Source: Umezawaea sp042738955 (GTDB lineage: Bacteria; Actinomycetota; Actinomycetes; Mycobacteriales; Pseudonocardiaceae). From it: a stretch of DNA of 64,000 bases. The notes beneath the pieces were generated by a model, which was not told the origin of the DNA, did no database searches, and saw nothing but the letters and a program-made list of their open reading frames with translations. The DNA lies in NCBI RefSeq assembly GCF_042738955.1, contig NZ_JBHYHC010000020.1:1-64000 (forward strand), given 5' to 3'. The position numbers and the translations under genes were made by a program. Position 1 is the first letter of the stretch, and each line of letters opens with the position of its first letter. Below, piece by piece: positions 1-8,656 of this stretch.

Positions 1-24
1 GTGGAGCCTCCGAGGAGGCTCCAC
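1..24 (-). terminator. Hairpin terminator after the lectin-LysM gene
   Basis: GTGGAGCCTC (1-10) pairs with GAGGCTCCAC (15-24) around a 4-base loop. It lies 14 bases past the stop codon of the minus-strand lectin-LysM gene, where a terminator is expected. The T tract, if any, would lie outside the window. Confidence 0.6.
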
Positions 25-37
25 ACGGGAAACGCGA

Positions 38-610
38 TCAGGCCGGGATGAGGAGCTCCTGGCCGACCTGGATCAGGTCGGGGTCGGAGATGCCGTTGGC
101 GTCGGCGATGCGCTGGTACTGGTTGCCGTCGCCGTAGACCTTCTCGGCGATCCCCCACAGGGTGTCACCGGGGTCGACGGTCCAGCGCTGCTCGGCCGGA
201 GCGGCCGGGGCGGCCTCCTCGACCGGGGCCGGGGCCTCGGCGGCGACCGGCGCGGCGGCCGGGACCGGGCGCGGGTTGTCGGTGTTGGTGCCCGACGCCC
301 ACGTGCTGGAGCCGTTGGAGCCGTAGACGACCAGGTTGCGGTCGTTCTGCAGGACGAGTCGCGAACCGGGGTTGCCGCTCGTGTCGCTGGACCACGTCGA
401 CTGGCCGGAGGTGGTGTACAGGACGAAGTTGCCGTCCTCCTGCATGGCCGCGCTGGTCGCGCCGGAACCGTTGGTCCCGGACGCCCACACCACGTCGCCG
501 CCGTCCTTCAGCACGAGGTTGCCGTCGTCCTGCAACGCGAGCACGTACCCGTTCTCGGACTCGAGCTGCTGGCCGATCGCGAGGGTCTGCCCTGCCTGCA
601 AGGTGTCCAC
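38..610 (-). CDS. B-type mannose-binding lectin domain fused to LysM
   Basis: This 190-residue protein has two recognisable parts. Residues ~5-110 are a bulb-type (monocot mannose-specific) lectin domain with three repeats of the 'QDDGNLVLY' type (LQDDGNLVL, MQEDGNFVLY, LQNDRNLVVY). After a Pro/Ala/Glu-rich linker, the last ~50 residues are a LysM domain (WTVDPGDTLWGIAEKVYG ... LIQVGQELLIP) that should bind peptidoglycan or chitin. I chose the GTG at 610 because GGAAGAGG lies 7-8 bases upstream; the frame stays open to 691. No signal peptide is visible from this start, which is odd for a LysM protein. The domain calls are firm; the role (cell-wall-attached lectin, possibly antimicrobial) is inferred. 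Confidence 0.85.
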   Translation of the reverse strand: MDTLQAGQTLAIGQQLESENGYVLALQDDGNLVLKDGGDVVWASGTNGSGATSAAMQEDGNFVLYTTSGQSTWSSDTSGNPGSRLVLQNDRNLVVYGSNGSSTWASGTNTDNPRPVPAAAPVAAEAPAPVEEAAPAAPAEQRWTVDPGDTLWGIAEKVYGDGNQYQRIADANGISDPDLIQVGQELLIPA

Positions 611-710
611 GTGTGATGCCTCTTCCGCTTTTTGATCAACTACGAACGGCGGGGACCTTACCGCCATTCGGAGCACTCCGCCGGTCGCCACGCGGGCGCC
701 AGCGGACCGG

Positions 711-1277
711 TCAGGCCAGGGGTTCGGGCGCTTCCGGGACCTCGACGGCGGCGGGGCGGGCGCGCTTGCGCTGCCAGAGGAAACCCGCGGTCCCGGCCGC
801 GGCGAGCAGCACCGCGCCGCCGAGCCACCACGCCAGCGGCGAGGACTCGTCCGCCCGGCCGGAGATCGTCACCATGCCCGCGGGCGCCTGTCCGGGGATC
901 GTGTCGGGGAAGTCGCCCGGCAGGGTGATGGTGTCGCCGCCGTCGAGCAACCGGTTGTCGCGCCGGAAGTCCTCCAGCGTCGGCGGGTAGACCTGGCCCG
1001 CCGGGTCGATCAGCACCCGGCTGCCGTCCGGCTTGGTCACGACGTGCACGACGATGTTCTCGACGGCTCCGCCCTCGCGGACGATCTTGATCTGTTGCGA
1101 CCACACGGCTCCGGACTTCCCGCCGGACTCCTGCTTGACCAGCGCGGCGACCTCGCTCTTGCTCAGGGGCGCGGCCTTCGGCGTGCCGCACGCTCCGAGC
1201 AGCAGGACGAGCACGGCCACCACGGCCGCGCCCAGTGCGGTTCTCCGCGGGCTCTGGGTCTTGTCGACTTCGGGCAT
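711..1277 (-). CDS. Lipoprotein with a C-terminal membrane anchor
   Basis: This 188-residue protein begins with a lipoprotein signal peptide: basic N-terminus, hydrophobic stretch, and lipobox LLLGAC with Cys at ~30. The body (~40-145) is an unrecognised extracytoplasmic domain. Near the C-terminus there is a second hydrophobic segment (LAWWLGGAVLLAAAGTAGFL) followed by a basic WQRKRAR stop-transfer sequence. A lipid anchor at one end and a transmembrane helix at the other is unusual. I do not recognise the family. It is divergent from the flavin-binding gene at 1383. Confidence 0.75.
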   Translation of the reverse strand: MPEVDKTQSPRRTALGAAVVAVLVLLLGACGTPKAAPLSKSEVAALVKQESGGKSGAVWSQQIKIVREGGAVENIVVHVVTKPDGSRVLIDPAGQVYPPTLEDFRRDNRLLDGGDTITLPGDFPDTIPGQAPAGMVTISGRADESSPLAWWLGGAVLLAAAGTAGFLWQRKRARPAAVEVPEAPEPLA

Positions 1278-1382
1278 GGCTCAGTGTCCTACGGTCGCCG
1301 TGGGGGACGTCCCGCCGGGGTCGCGGGCCGGAAGTCCGCGCGGGACACTGGATCGACCGGTCCACCGAACCAGGGGAGCCCG

Positions 1383-1823
1383 ATGACGACGATCGCGGAC
1401 GCCGAAGCGCTGTGCACCGCGGATGGAGGGCTCGGCACGATCGCGACCCTCCGCGCGGACGGCACGATCCAGACGTCGGTGGTGAACCTCGCGTTCCTGC
1501 GGCACCCGTTTCGGGAGGCCCAGGTCGTCGGCTTCGTCACCTACGGCAAGGTGAAGCTGGCGAACCTGCGCTCCCGCCCGCAGATCACCGCGACCGTCAA
1601 GTCCGGGTGGAAGTGGGCGGCGGTCGAGGGGACCGCCGAGCTGTTCGGCCCGGACGACCCCGACGACCGCCTCGACGCCGAAGGGCTGCGGCTGCTGCTG
1701 CGCGACGTGTTCACCGCCGCGGGCGGCACGCACGACGATTGGGACGCCTACGACCGCGAGATGGTCGAACAGCGGCGCACCGCGGTGTTCTTCGAGGCGA
1801 CGCGGGTCTACGGCGTCGCGTGA
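1383..1823 (+). CDS. Pyridoxamine 5'-phosphate oxidase-fold flavin/F420-binding protein
   Basis: The 146-residue protein matches the small split-barrel family of PPOX/F420-dependent enzymes: N-terminal 'GLGTIATLRADGTIQTSVVNL' region, a central 'VGFVTYGKVKLANLRSRPQITATV' strand pair, and a WKWAAVEGTAEL strand. Such proteins bind FMN or F420 and often reduce small molecules; the substrate cannot be read from sequence. Start is the ATG at 1383, after a GGGGAG ribosome site. Its last 16 bases overlap the convergent glycosyltransferase gene. Confidence 0.8.
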   Translation: MTTIADAEALCTADGGLGTIATLRADGTIQTSVVNLAFLRHPFREAQVVGFVTYGKVKLANLRSRPQITATVKSGWKWAAVEGTAELFGPDDPDDRLDAEGLRLLLRDVFTAAGGTHDDWDAYDREMVEQRRTAVFFEATRVYGVA

Positions 1824-2956
1824 CGGTCCGCGGCCACCAGGGTCTCCAGGGTGGCCGCGACCTCGTCGGGTGACGGCATCGCGGCGATCTCCCGGCCCAC
1901 CAGGACGGCGTTGGCGCGGAACTCCGGCTCGGTGAGGCAGCGCGTCACGGCCGCCGCGACCGCGGACGGCGTGGCCTCGTCGCCGACCAGCGCCAGTCCC
2001 GCGCCCAACGCCGAGACGCGGTCCGCCTGCCGAGGGTGGTCCGCGCCCTTGGGCAGCACGACCAGCGGGATGCCGTGGCCCAGCGCCGCGAACGTCGTGC
2101 CCGCGCCGCCGTGCGTCACGACGACGTCGACGCCGACCAGCAGTTCGTCCAGCGGCGCGAACGACGTGAAGCGCACCCGGTCCCGGTCGACGTCGAAGTC
2201 GGCCTCGCGCCCGTCCGGCCCCAGGGTGACCACCACGTCGACCCCGTCCAACGCCCGGATCAGCGCCGACAGCTCCGCGGGGTTGGTGAAGTACTGGGAC
2301 ACCGTGCCGAACGTGACCAGCGCGGTCGGCCGGTCGGCCCGCGCGGGCGTCGCCGCCGCGGACCCCGGCCTGCTGTGCGCCACCGGCCGGATGAGCAGTC
2401 TTTCGGCGGGCGGTCGGCGGTCGGCGTAGTTCAACGACGGCGGGCAGGAGTCGACGTAGCGGAGCGCGGGCTCGCGCCGCAGGCCCCGGTCGGCGAAGCG
2501 CGACGCGGCGACCTCGGCCACCGCCTCGGTGCTCCCGGTCGGCGGGAGCGAGATCATGCCGAACACCACGCAGGGAACGCCTTGGGCGGCCGCGACCAGC
2601 GGGCCGACGCAGTCGACGATCTCGTGCACCACCAGGTCCGGCTTCCACTCCGCGGTCGCGGCCAGCGACGCCTCGGCGGCGAGGTCCACCCTGGCCCCGC
2701 CGAACAGGTACGCGTCCGAGTTCTTGCCGTCACGGAGGCGCGGGTCGGCTCCGGTCGCCCGCACGGACTCAGTGATCACCTCCTCGGTCGACGGTCCCGC
2801 CACGAGCAGTTCGAACCCCTCGGGCTCGACCGCGGGCACGCCGGACGCCGCCGTGAGCACGCCGACGACGTGGCCGCGGGCCGCGAAGGCGCGCGCGAGC
2901 GGCATCATCGGCAGGAGGTGGCCGTAGAGCGGCGCGGAGGAGAAGAGGACTCGCAT
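1808..2956 (-). CDS. MGT-family (macrolide-type) glycosyltransferase
   Basis: This 382-residue GT-B glycosyltransferase starts with MRVLFSSAPLYGHLLPMMPL, typical of the acceptor-side Rossmann domain of UGT/MGT enzymes. It carries the C-terminal nucleotide-sugar signature THGGAGTTFAALGHGIPLVV followed by D-H-P-R-Q-A-D. Relatives glycosylate macrolides, polyketides or flavonoids, sometimes for self-resistance. There is no biosynthetic cluster nearby, so a detoxifying or tailoring role is only inference. It lies 120 bases downstream of the paaX-like gene on the same strand, and the two may be co-transcribed. Confidence 0.85.
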   Translation of the reverse strand: MRVLFSSAPLYGHLLPMMPLARAFAARGHVVGVLTAASGVPAVEPEGFELLVAGPSTEEVITESVRATGADPRLRDGKNSDAYLFGGARVDLAAEASLAATAEWKPDLVVHEIVDCVGPLVAAAQGVPCVVFGMISLPPTGSTEAVAEVAASRFADRGLRREPALRYVDSCPPSLNYADRRPPAERLLIRPVAHSRPGSAAATPARADRPTALVTFGTVSQYFTNPAELSALIRALDGVDVVVTLGPDGREADFDVDRDRVRFTSFAPLDELLVGVDVVVTHGGAGTTFAALGHGIPLVVLPKGADHPRQADRVSALGAGLALVGDEATPSAVAAAVTRCLTEPEFRANAVLVGREIAAMPSPDEVAATLETLVAADRHATP

Positions 2957-3076
2957 CGGTCGGTGGCGCCTTTCGACGGGTGGGCCGCGACGCGGAAGTC
3001 GTGGCGTACCACCGTTCGTACCAGCCGGTGCGGCCACCTGCCCGCCCCCGGACCGGAGTCGGCGAAAAGCTGCCGG

Positions 3077-3907
3077 TCAGCTGCGGGCGCCCGCCTCGGC
3101 TTCCATCCGGTCCCACTCCTCCTGCGCGCGCCGGTGCCACCGGTTGCGGCGGTCGTGGAACGCCGCCGCGGCGCGGGGACCGGGCCAGCCGTGGTCGAGC
3201 AGTTCGGCGGGCAGGTCGGGGTCCAGGAACGGGAACCGGCGCCACTCCTGGATCAGCCGGACCTGGTGGACGAACACGTCGCGGGGAGCCTTGGCCGACG
3301 CGGCGTCGACCCGGTCGACGAAGGCCAGGTACCGCTTCTCCACGTCGTCGAGGTTCCAGGCGTCCTTGAGCACCTTCACCGGGTCGCCGAGGCTCACGGC
3401 GGTGCCGGTCCACGCGTACGCCCGGTCCTCCAGACCGAGTTCCGCGACGATCGCGCGGAGGTCGGCCTCCTTGGCGGCGTCCGGGACGATCCACAGACCG
3501 GGGGAGGGCGAACCGAGGCCCAGCCACGTCAGCTTCGTGCGCAGCCGGTGCCGCAGGGTCCGCTGGGTCTCGGGGACGGCGACGCTGAGCACCAGCCAGC
3601 GACCGTCCCAGGTGCGCGGGCGGCGCATGAACCCGTAGATCCGGTCCGCGCCCTCCCGCAGCAGGTCGGTCCCCTTCGGCGTGAGGTGCTGCCGGACCGT
3701 GCGGCCGTGCTTGGTCGACGTGAGCAGGCCGTCCGCCGCCGTGCGCGCCAACGCCTGCCGCGCCGCCTTGGGCTCGACGCCGAGCGCGCCCAGCGCCGTC
3801 ACCAGCGTCCCCGTCCACGCCTCGCCGTCGCGGGGGAGCACGAACTCCCCCAGGAGCGTCAGCAGGATCGACGGCGCGCTCGGTGTCGAGTCCTGGTCGT
3901 TGGCCAC
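3077..3907 (-). CDS. PaaX-family transcriptional regulator
   Basis: The 276-residue protein has the PaaX architecture. The N-terminal winged helix (~15-85: SILLTLLGEFVLPRDGEAW ... GVEPKAARQALARTAADGLL) is followed by a middle domain (RTWDGRWLVLSVAVPETQR) and a C-terminal regulatory domain with RLIQEWRRFPFLDPDLP, a hallmark of the family. PaaX proteins repress aromatic (phenylacetyl-CoA) degradation, but no paa genes are present here, so the target is unknown. The GTG start at 3907 has a GGAGA site upstream. It is divergent from the amidohydrolase at 4029. Confidence 0.88.
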   Translation of the reverse strand: MANDQDSTPSAPSILLTLLGEFVLPRDGEAWTGTLVTALGALGVEPKAARQALARTAADGLLTSTKHGRTVRQHLTPKGTDLLREGADRIYGFMRRPRTWDGRWLVLSVAVPETQRTLRHRLRTKLTWLGLGSPSPGLWIVPDAAKEADLRAIVAELGLEDRAYAWTGTAVSLGDPVKVLKDAWNLDDVEKRYLAFVDRVDAASAKAPRDVFVHQVRLIQEWRRFPFLDPDLPAELLDHGWPGPRAAAAFHDRRNRWHRRAQEEWDRMEAEAGARS

Positions 3908-4028
3908 CGCTGGTCTCCGGGTCGGTCGGGGGAGGGGATCGCGGCATTGTCGCAGGCGGACAGGGGCTGACGTGCGCGAACACGCCGTTCCCCGGAGACT
4001 GGACGGGCCCGCCCCGGAGGAGGTCGCC

Positions 4029-4889
4029 GTGCTCGACGGGATGCCGCTGGTGGACGCCCACGTCCACGTGCCGGTGCTCGGCTCGCTCAAACCCGCCTGG
4101 CGCACGTGGGCGGAGGACTTCGGCGCGGACGGCGTGCTGGCCGAGGTGTGGGACTCCGACGGGACACCGCGGCCGGACCGGCTGGCGGCGCTGTTCGCCG
4201 CGCAGGGCGTGGACGTGGCGCTGCTGTTCTGCGAGTACAGCCCGAAGGCGACGGGGACGCAGGCGTTCGAGGACCTGCTGCCGATCGTCGAGCACGCCCC
4301 GGACCGGTTCCGGCCGGTCGCCAACGTCAACCCGCACCTGCACTTCCCGATCGCCGCGGAGGTGCGGCGGCAGGTCGGGCTCGGTGCCGCCGCGCTCAAG
4401 CTGCACCCGGTGCACGGCGGTTTCCGCTGCGACGACGCCGCGCTGTACCCGGCGTACCAGGTGTTGGAGGAGAGCGGCGTGCCGCTGGTCGTGCACTGCG
4501 GGACGAGTTCGTTCCCCGGTTCCGCCAACGAGAACGCCGATCCGCGGTTCCTGCTGCCGGTCGTGCGGGACTTCCCCGGTCTGCACGTCGTGCTGGCCCA
4601 CGGCGGGCGCGGCTGGTGGTACGACGCGGCGGCGTTCCTCGCGCTGTCGACCGAGACGGTGTGGATCGAACTGTCCGGTCTGCCGCCGAAACGCCTGCCC
4701 GACTACTACCGTAACTTCGACCTCCGCAGGCTCGCCCGGAAGTGGATCTTCGGCACCGACTGGCCCGGTGTGCCCAGCACCTCCGGCAACGCCCGCGCGG
4801 TGGCGGAACTCGTGCCGGAGCTGGCCGCGGACGTGCTCGGCGGCAACGCCGCGCGGGTGTACGCCGGACTCCCGCCTCTCCCGTCCTGA
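4029..4889 (+). CDS. Amidohydrolase family 2 metal-dependent hydrolase
   Basis: This 286-residue protein shows the TIM-barrel amidohydrolase pattern: VDAHVHVP metal-binding HxH near the N-terminus, KLHPVHGGF in the middle, VVHCGTSS, VVLAHGGRGW and the closing Asp in IFGTDWPG. Family members hydrolyse or decarboxylate small carbonyl compounds (ACMSD/TIM-barrel 'amidohydro_2'); the substrate is not predictable. I chose GTG 4029 because GGAGGAGG sits 5 bases before it; the frame is open back to a GTG at 3972. It is divergent from paaX, so PaaX may control it (inference). Confidence 0.82.
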   Translation: MLDGMPLVDAHVHVPVLGSLKPAWRTWAEDFGADGVLAEVWDSDGTPRPDRLAALFAAQGVDVALLFCEYSPKATGTQAFEDLLPIVEHAPDRFRPVANVNPHLHFPIAAEVRRQVGLGAAALKLHPVHGGFRCDDAALYPAYQVLEESGVPLVVHCGTSSFPGSANENADPRFLLPVVRDFPGLHVVLAHGGRGWWYDAAAFLALSTETVWIELSGLPPKRLPDYYRNFDLRRLARKWIFGTDWPGVPSTSGNARAVAELVPELAADVLGGNAARVYAGLPPLPS

Positions 4890-4897
4890 GTGGACGG

Positions 4898-5488
4898 TCA
4901 GGGGAACGCGGTGAGCGCGCGCTTCACGACCGGTTTGAGCTGGCGGCGGGTCGTTCCGGCGGACGCCTGCACGGCCAGGCCGGTCGCGACGGTGAAGAGG
5001 TACTTCGCGAGTTCCGCGGGCTGTTCGGTGCGGGGGAGGTCGCCCTGGGCGACCGCCGCGCGGAAGCGGGACGCCAGCCGGGCCTCGGTGCCGCTGCGGT
5101 AGTCGCTGAGCAGCTCCACGACCCGGAGCTGGTCGTCGGTGCGGCCCGCGAGACCGCCCTGCACTGTGAGGCAGCCGTGGGGTTTGCCCAGCGCGGTGAC
5201 GGCGAGGAGGTTCCCGCGCAGGTAGTGCTCGGCGACCCCGCGCGCGGTCGGGAGGACGAGCGCGTCGGCGAGGTAGGCCATCTCGGTCTCGGCGTAGCGC
5301 CGGACGGCGAGCCCGAACGTGGTCTCCTTGTTGCCGAACGTGTTGTAGAGGCTGGGGCGGTTGATGCCCATGGCGGTGGTCAGGTCGTCCAATGTGGTGG
5401 CCCCGTACCCCTGCCGCCAGAACACCGCGACCGCCCGGTCGAGCGCCTCCTCGAGCACGAACTGCCGCGGTCTCCCCGTCGTCGCCAT
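4898..5488 (-). CDS. TetR-family transcriptional regulator
   Basis: The 196-residue protein has a classical TetR N-terminal helix-turn-helix (~10-55: ALDRAVAVFWRQGYGATTLDDLTTAMGINRPSLYNTFGNKETTF). The ligand-binding half carries the GCLTVQGGL motif seen in regulators of the YxaF/AcrR type. It ends 8 bases from the convergent amidohydrolase gene and is divergent from the DUF4032 gene. Ligand and target are unknown. Confidence 0.88.
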   Translation of the reverse strand: MATTGRPRQFVLEEALDRAVAVFWRQGYGATTLDDLTTAMGINRPSLYNTFGNKETTFGLAVRRYAETEMAYLADALVLPTARGVAEHYLRGNLLAVTALGKPHGCLTVQGGLAGRTDDQLRVVELLSDYRSGTEARLASRFRAAVAQGDLPRTEQPAELAKYLFTVATGLAVQASAGTTRRQLKPVVKRALTAFP

Positions 5489-5688
5489 GGCCGCCACTCC
5501 TTTGCTCCACCCCGGCGGGAACGACCCTACGATGATCACGTCGACCGCGCGGAACGCGTGCTCGACCGGGTGACACGACGGCCGGCGCCGGTGGGAGTTC
5601 GGGGGCGTCCACCTGGCGGACCGCGGCTGGACCGAGTGGCGGGTGGGGTGCATGGTGGGTCCGACGGTGTCGGGCGGTGAGGAGAGCC

Positions 5689-6906
5689 ATGCGCTACTTG
5701 TTTCGACCGCCTGCCGGGGACGCGGCCGAGTTGCTGGCGTTGCCGTGGGAACTGCCCTTGGAGTCGTGGGACCCGGCGTTGCTGCTCGAAGTGCCCCAGC
5801 GGGGGATTTCACGGCATGTCGTGCGGTTCGTGTCGTGTGACGGGTTCGTCTACGCGTTGAAGGAGATCGCCGAGTCGTTGGCCCGGCGCGAGTACTCGCT
5901 GTTGAGCGGGTTCGAGGACGACGGGCTGCCCGCGGTGTCCGTGCTCGGGCTGTGCGTCGACCGGCCCGGTGATCAGCAGGCGATCCTGGTCACGCGCTAC
6001 CTGGAGTACTCGATGTCCTACCGGTACCTGTTCTCCAGTCCGCGCATGGAGCACTCCGTGGAACGGTTGCTGGACCCGCTGGTCGAGTTGTTGGTGCGGC
6101 TGCACCTGGCCGGGATCTACTGGGGCGACTGTTCGTTGTCGAACACGCTGTTCCGGCTCGACGCCGGGAACCTGGCCGCCTACCTGGTGGACGCGGAGAC
6201 CGCCGAGCGGCATTCGAGCCTGTCCCGTGCCCGGCGGGAGTACGACGTGGAGATGGCCGCCGAGAAGGTCGCCGGGGAGCTGATGGACCTGGCCGCAGGC
6301 GGGGTGTTGCCGGTGGAGATCGATCCGATCGAGGTGGCCGAGGGGTTGCCGGTGCGGTACGCGGCCCTGTGGGACGAGGTCACGTACGAGGACCTGTTCC
6401 GGCTCGACGAGCAGCGCTACCGGGTCGCCGAGCGGTTGCGGCGGTTGAACGACCTGGGGTTCGACGTCGGCGAAGTGGAGCTGGTGACCTCTGCGGAGGG
6501 GGCTCGGTTGCGGGTGGACCTGCGGGTTGCCGAGCCAGGGCAGCAGCGGCGGGAGCTGTTCCGGTTGACCGGGTTGGAGGTCCAGGAAGGGCAGGCGCGG
6601 CGGCTGCTCAACGACCTGCGGTCGTTCCGGGCGTACCTGGAGCAGCGGGACGGGAAGCCCGTCGCGGAGACGACCGCCGGGCACTACTGGCTCAACGAGG
6701 TGTACCGGCCCGTCGTGGAGGCCATTCCGCCCGATCCGACCGGGCGGCGCGCGCCCGCCGAGATCTTCCACGAGGTGCTGGAGCACCGGTGGCTGGTGTC
6801 GGAGCGGGCCGGGCGTGACGTGGGGACCACCGCGGCCGTTCGCTCCTACCTGGAGAACGTGGCGGCGCTACCGGACGAGCCAGACGGCGGCGTTGTCGGG
6901 GAGTAG
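5689..6906 (+). CDS. DUF4032 protein with a kinase-like fold
   Basis: This 405-residue protein starts at ATG 5689, behind GAGGAG. Its first ~200 residues resemble LPS/Kdo-kinase-like proteins: YALKEIAESLARREYSLL could hold the phosphate-binding Lys and Glu, and GIYWGDCSLSNTLFRLDAG matches a catalytic-loop H/W-G-D-x-S-x-x-N pattern, followed by LVDAET in the metal-binding position. The C-terminal half matches the DUF4032 region common in actinobacteria. Function is unproven; a small-molecule or protein kinase role is inferred. Its last 39 bases overlap the convergent GH13 gene. Confidence 0.8.
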   Translation: MRYLFRPPAGDAAELLALPWELPLESWDPALLLEVPQRGISRHVVRFVSCDGFVYALKEIAESLARREYSLLSGFEDDGLPAVSVLGLCVDRPGDQQAILVTRYLEYSMSYRYLFSSPRMEHSVERLLDPLVELLVRLHLAGIYWGDCSLSNTLFRLDAGNLAAYLVDAETAERHSSLSRARREYDVEMAAEKVAGELMDLAAGGVLPVEIDPIEVAEGLPVRYAALWDEVTYEDLFRLDEQRYRVAERLRRLNDLGFDVGEVELVTSAEGARLRVDLRVAEPGQQRRELFRLTGLEVQEGQARRLLNDLRSFRAYLEQRDGKPVAETTAGHYWLNEVYRPVVEAIPPDPTGRRAPAEIFHEVLEHRWLVSERAGRDVGTTAAVRSYLENVAALPDEPDGGVVGE

Positions 6907-8502
6907 GCCGTCGGGGGTGAGGGGGACGCTGCTCAAGGCGACGTGACCGTGCTCGGGCAGCGGTGCGGGGGTGGTGCCGAAGTTGACCACGCAGGTGAAG
7001 GCGGGGTCGCGGTCGAAGGCGAGCACGTCGGTGTCCGGGGTGTCGCGGAACCGGAAAGTGCCGTCGCCCAGGGCTTCCGTGGTCCGGCGCAGGTGGAGGG
7101 CGGTTCGGTACAGCTCCAGCATGGAGGTGGGGTCGCCGGTCTGCGCCTCCACGGACAGCGGGCCCCAGTCGTGGGGTTGGGGGAGCCAGGTCGTCGTGCC
7201 CGTGGTGAAGCCGTAGGGCGGCGTGGTGCCGGACCACGGGAGGGGGACGCGGCAGCCGTCACGGCCGCGTGCTGTGTGGCCAGAGCGTTCCCAGGTGGGG
7301 TCTTGCAGGACGTCGTCGGGGAGGTCTTCCACCTCGGGGAGGCCCAGTTCCTCGCCTTGGTACAGGTACGCGCCGCCGGGGAGGGCCAGGGTGAGCAGGA
7401 TCGCGGCTCGGGCGCGGCGGATGCCCAACTCCAGGGAGGCGGGGGCATCGGTGACGTGCCTGCCCGCCACCTGGGTGAGGCGGGCGTAGCGCGAGACGTG
7501 GCGGGCCACGTCGTGGTTGGACAGCACCCACGTCGGCGGCGCGCCCACGGCCACGTGCTCCGCCACCGTCTCCTCGATGGTCTTGCGCATGTCCGCGGCC
7601 AGCCACGGGGTCGTGAGGTAGCCGAAGTTGAACGCGGTGTGCAGCTCGTCGTTGCGGAGGTAGCGGGAGAGGCGGGCCGGGTCGTCGACCCAGGCCTCGG
7701 CGACGAAGACGCGTGGCGGGGTGTACTCGTCGGCCAGCGCGCGCCACTCGCGGTAGATCTCGTGGACCTCGTCGCGGTCCCAGTGCGGGTGCCCGGTCCA
7801 CGGTGGGCGCACCAGGTGGCCCTCGACCTCGATGCGGGTGGGCGGCCAGGTCAGCTCGCCCACGTCCGGGAAGCCCCGTTCCTTGACGAGCGAGTGGGCC
7901 ACGTCGATGCGGAAGCCGTCCACGCCGCGGTCGAACCAGAAGCGCAGCGTGTCGGTGAAGTCGGCGCGAACCTCCGGGTGGTCCCAGTTGAGGTCGGGTT
8001 GGGCCGGGTCGAACAGGTGGAGGTACCACTGGCCGTCGGCCACCTGCGTCCAAGCCGGGCCGCCGAAGACGCTGCGCCAGTCGTTCGGCGGCTGATCGCC
8101 CTTGCCGGGGCGGAACAGGAAGCGGTCGCGGGCCGGGGAGCCGGGTGGTGACGCCAGTGCCTGGCGGAACCACGGGTGCTCGCTGGAGGTGTGGTTGGGG
8201 ACGATGTCGAGCAGGACGCGCAGGTCGCGGTCGTGCGCCTCGCGCACCAGCAGTTCCGCGTCGGTGAGGGTGCCGAAACGGGGCTCCACGGCGCGGTAGT
8301 CGCTCACGTCGTAGCCCGCGTCGATCATCGGCGACGGGTACCAGGGGTTGATCCAGATCGCGTCCGCGCCGAGCGCGGCGATGTGGTCCAGGTGCGCTCG
8401 CAGACCCGCGATGTCGCCGAGCCCATCGCCGTCCCCGTCGGCGAAGCTGCGGATGTACACCTGGTAGATCACCGCGCTGCGCCACCACTCCGGCTGTGCC
8501 AC
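6868..8502 (-). CDS. GH13 alpha-glucosidase / alpha-amylase family enzyme
   Basis: This 544-residue cytoplasmic glycoside hydrolase has all GH13 signature regions: DIVPNHTS, the nucleophile Asp in GFRIDVAHSLVK, the acid/base Glu in RVFVAEAW, and LSNHDVARH with the transition-state Asp. The N-terminus (WWRSAVIYQVYIRSFADGDGDGLGD) is typical of oligo-1,6-glucosidase and maltase-type enzymes, and no signal peptide is present. It probably cleaves alpha-glucosides imported into the cell. The GTG start at 8502 follows GGAGAGGAG. No sugar transporter is adjacent. Confidence 0.92.
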   Translation of the reverse strand: MAQPEWWRSAVIYQVYIRSFADGDGDGLGDIAGLRAHLDHIAALGADAIWINPWYPSPMIDAGYDVSDYRAVEPRFGTLTDAELLVREAHDRDLRVLLDIVPNHTSSEHPWFRQALASPPGSPARDRFLFRPGKGDQPPNDWRSVFGGPAWTQVADGQWYLHLFDPAQPDLNWDHPEVRADFTDTLRFWFDRGVDGFRIDVAHSLVKERGFPDVGELTWPPTRIEVEGHLVRPPWTGHPHWDRDEVHEIYREWRALADEYTPPRVFVAEAWVDDPARLSRYLRNDELHTAFNFGYLTTPWLAADMRKTIEETVAEHVAVGAPPTWVLSNHDVARHVSRYARLTQVAGRHVTDAPASLELGIRRARAAILLTLALPGGAYLYQGEELGLPEVEDLPDDVLQDPTWERSGHTARGRDGCRVPLPWSGTTPPYGFTTGTTTWLPQPHDWGPLSVEAQTGDPTSMLELYRTALHLRRTTEALGDGTFRFRDTPDTDVLAFDRDPAFTCVVNFGTTPAPLPEHGHVALSSVPLTPDGLLPDNAAVWLVR

Positions 8503-8656
8503 TGGGTCGCTCCTCTCCGGGGGGACTCGGTGTCGTCGATCTTGCTCCGGTCGAGCGCGTCCCGCTGGCCGGAGAACCGGTCGCCGAAGATGTGGAAGCG
8601 CTCCCACGATGACCGGTAGGTTGCGAACCGGTCCCCGAGTCCGGAGGAGTGCCCTG

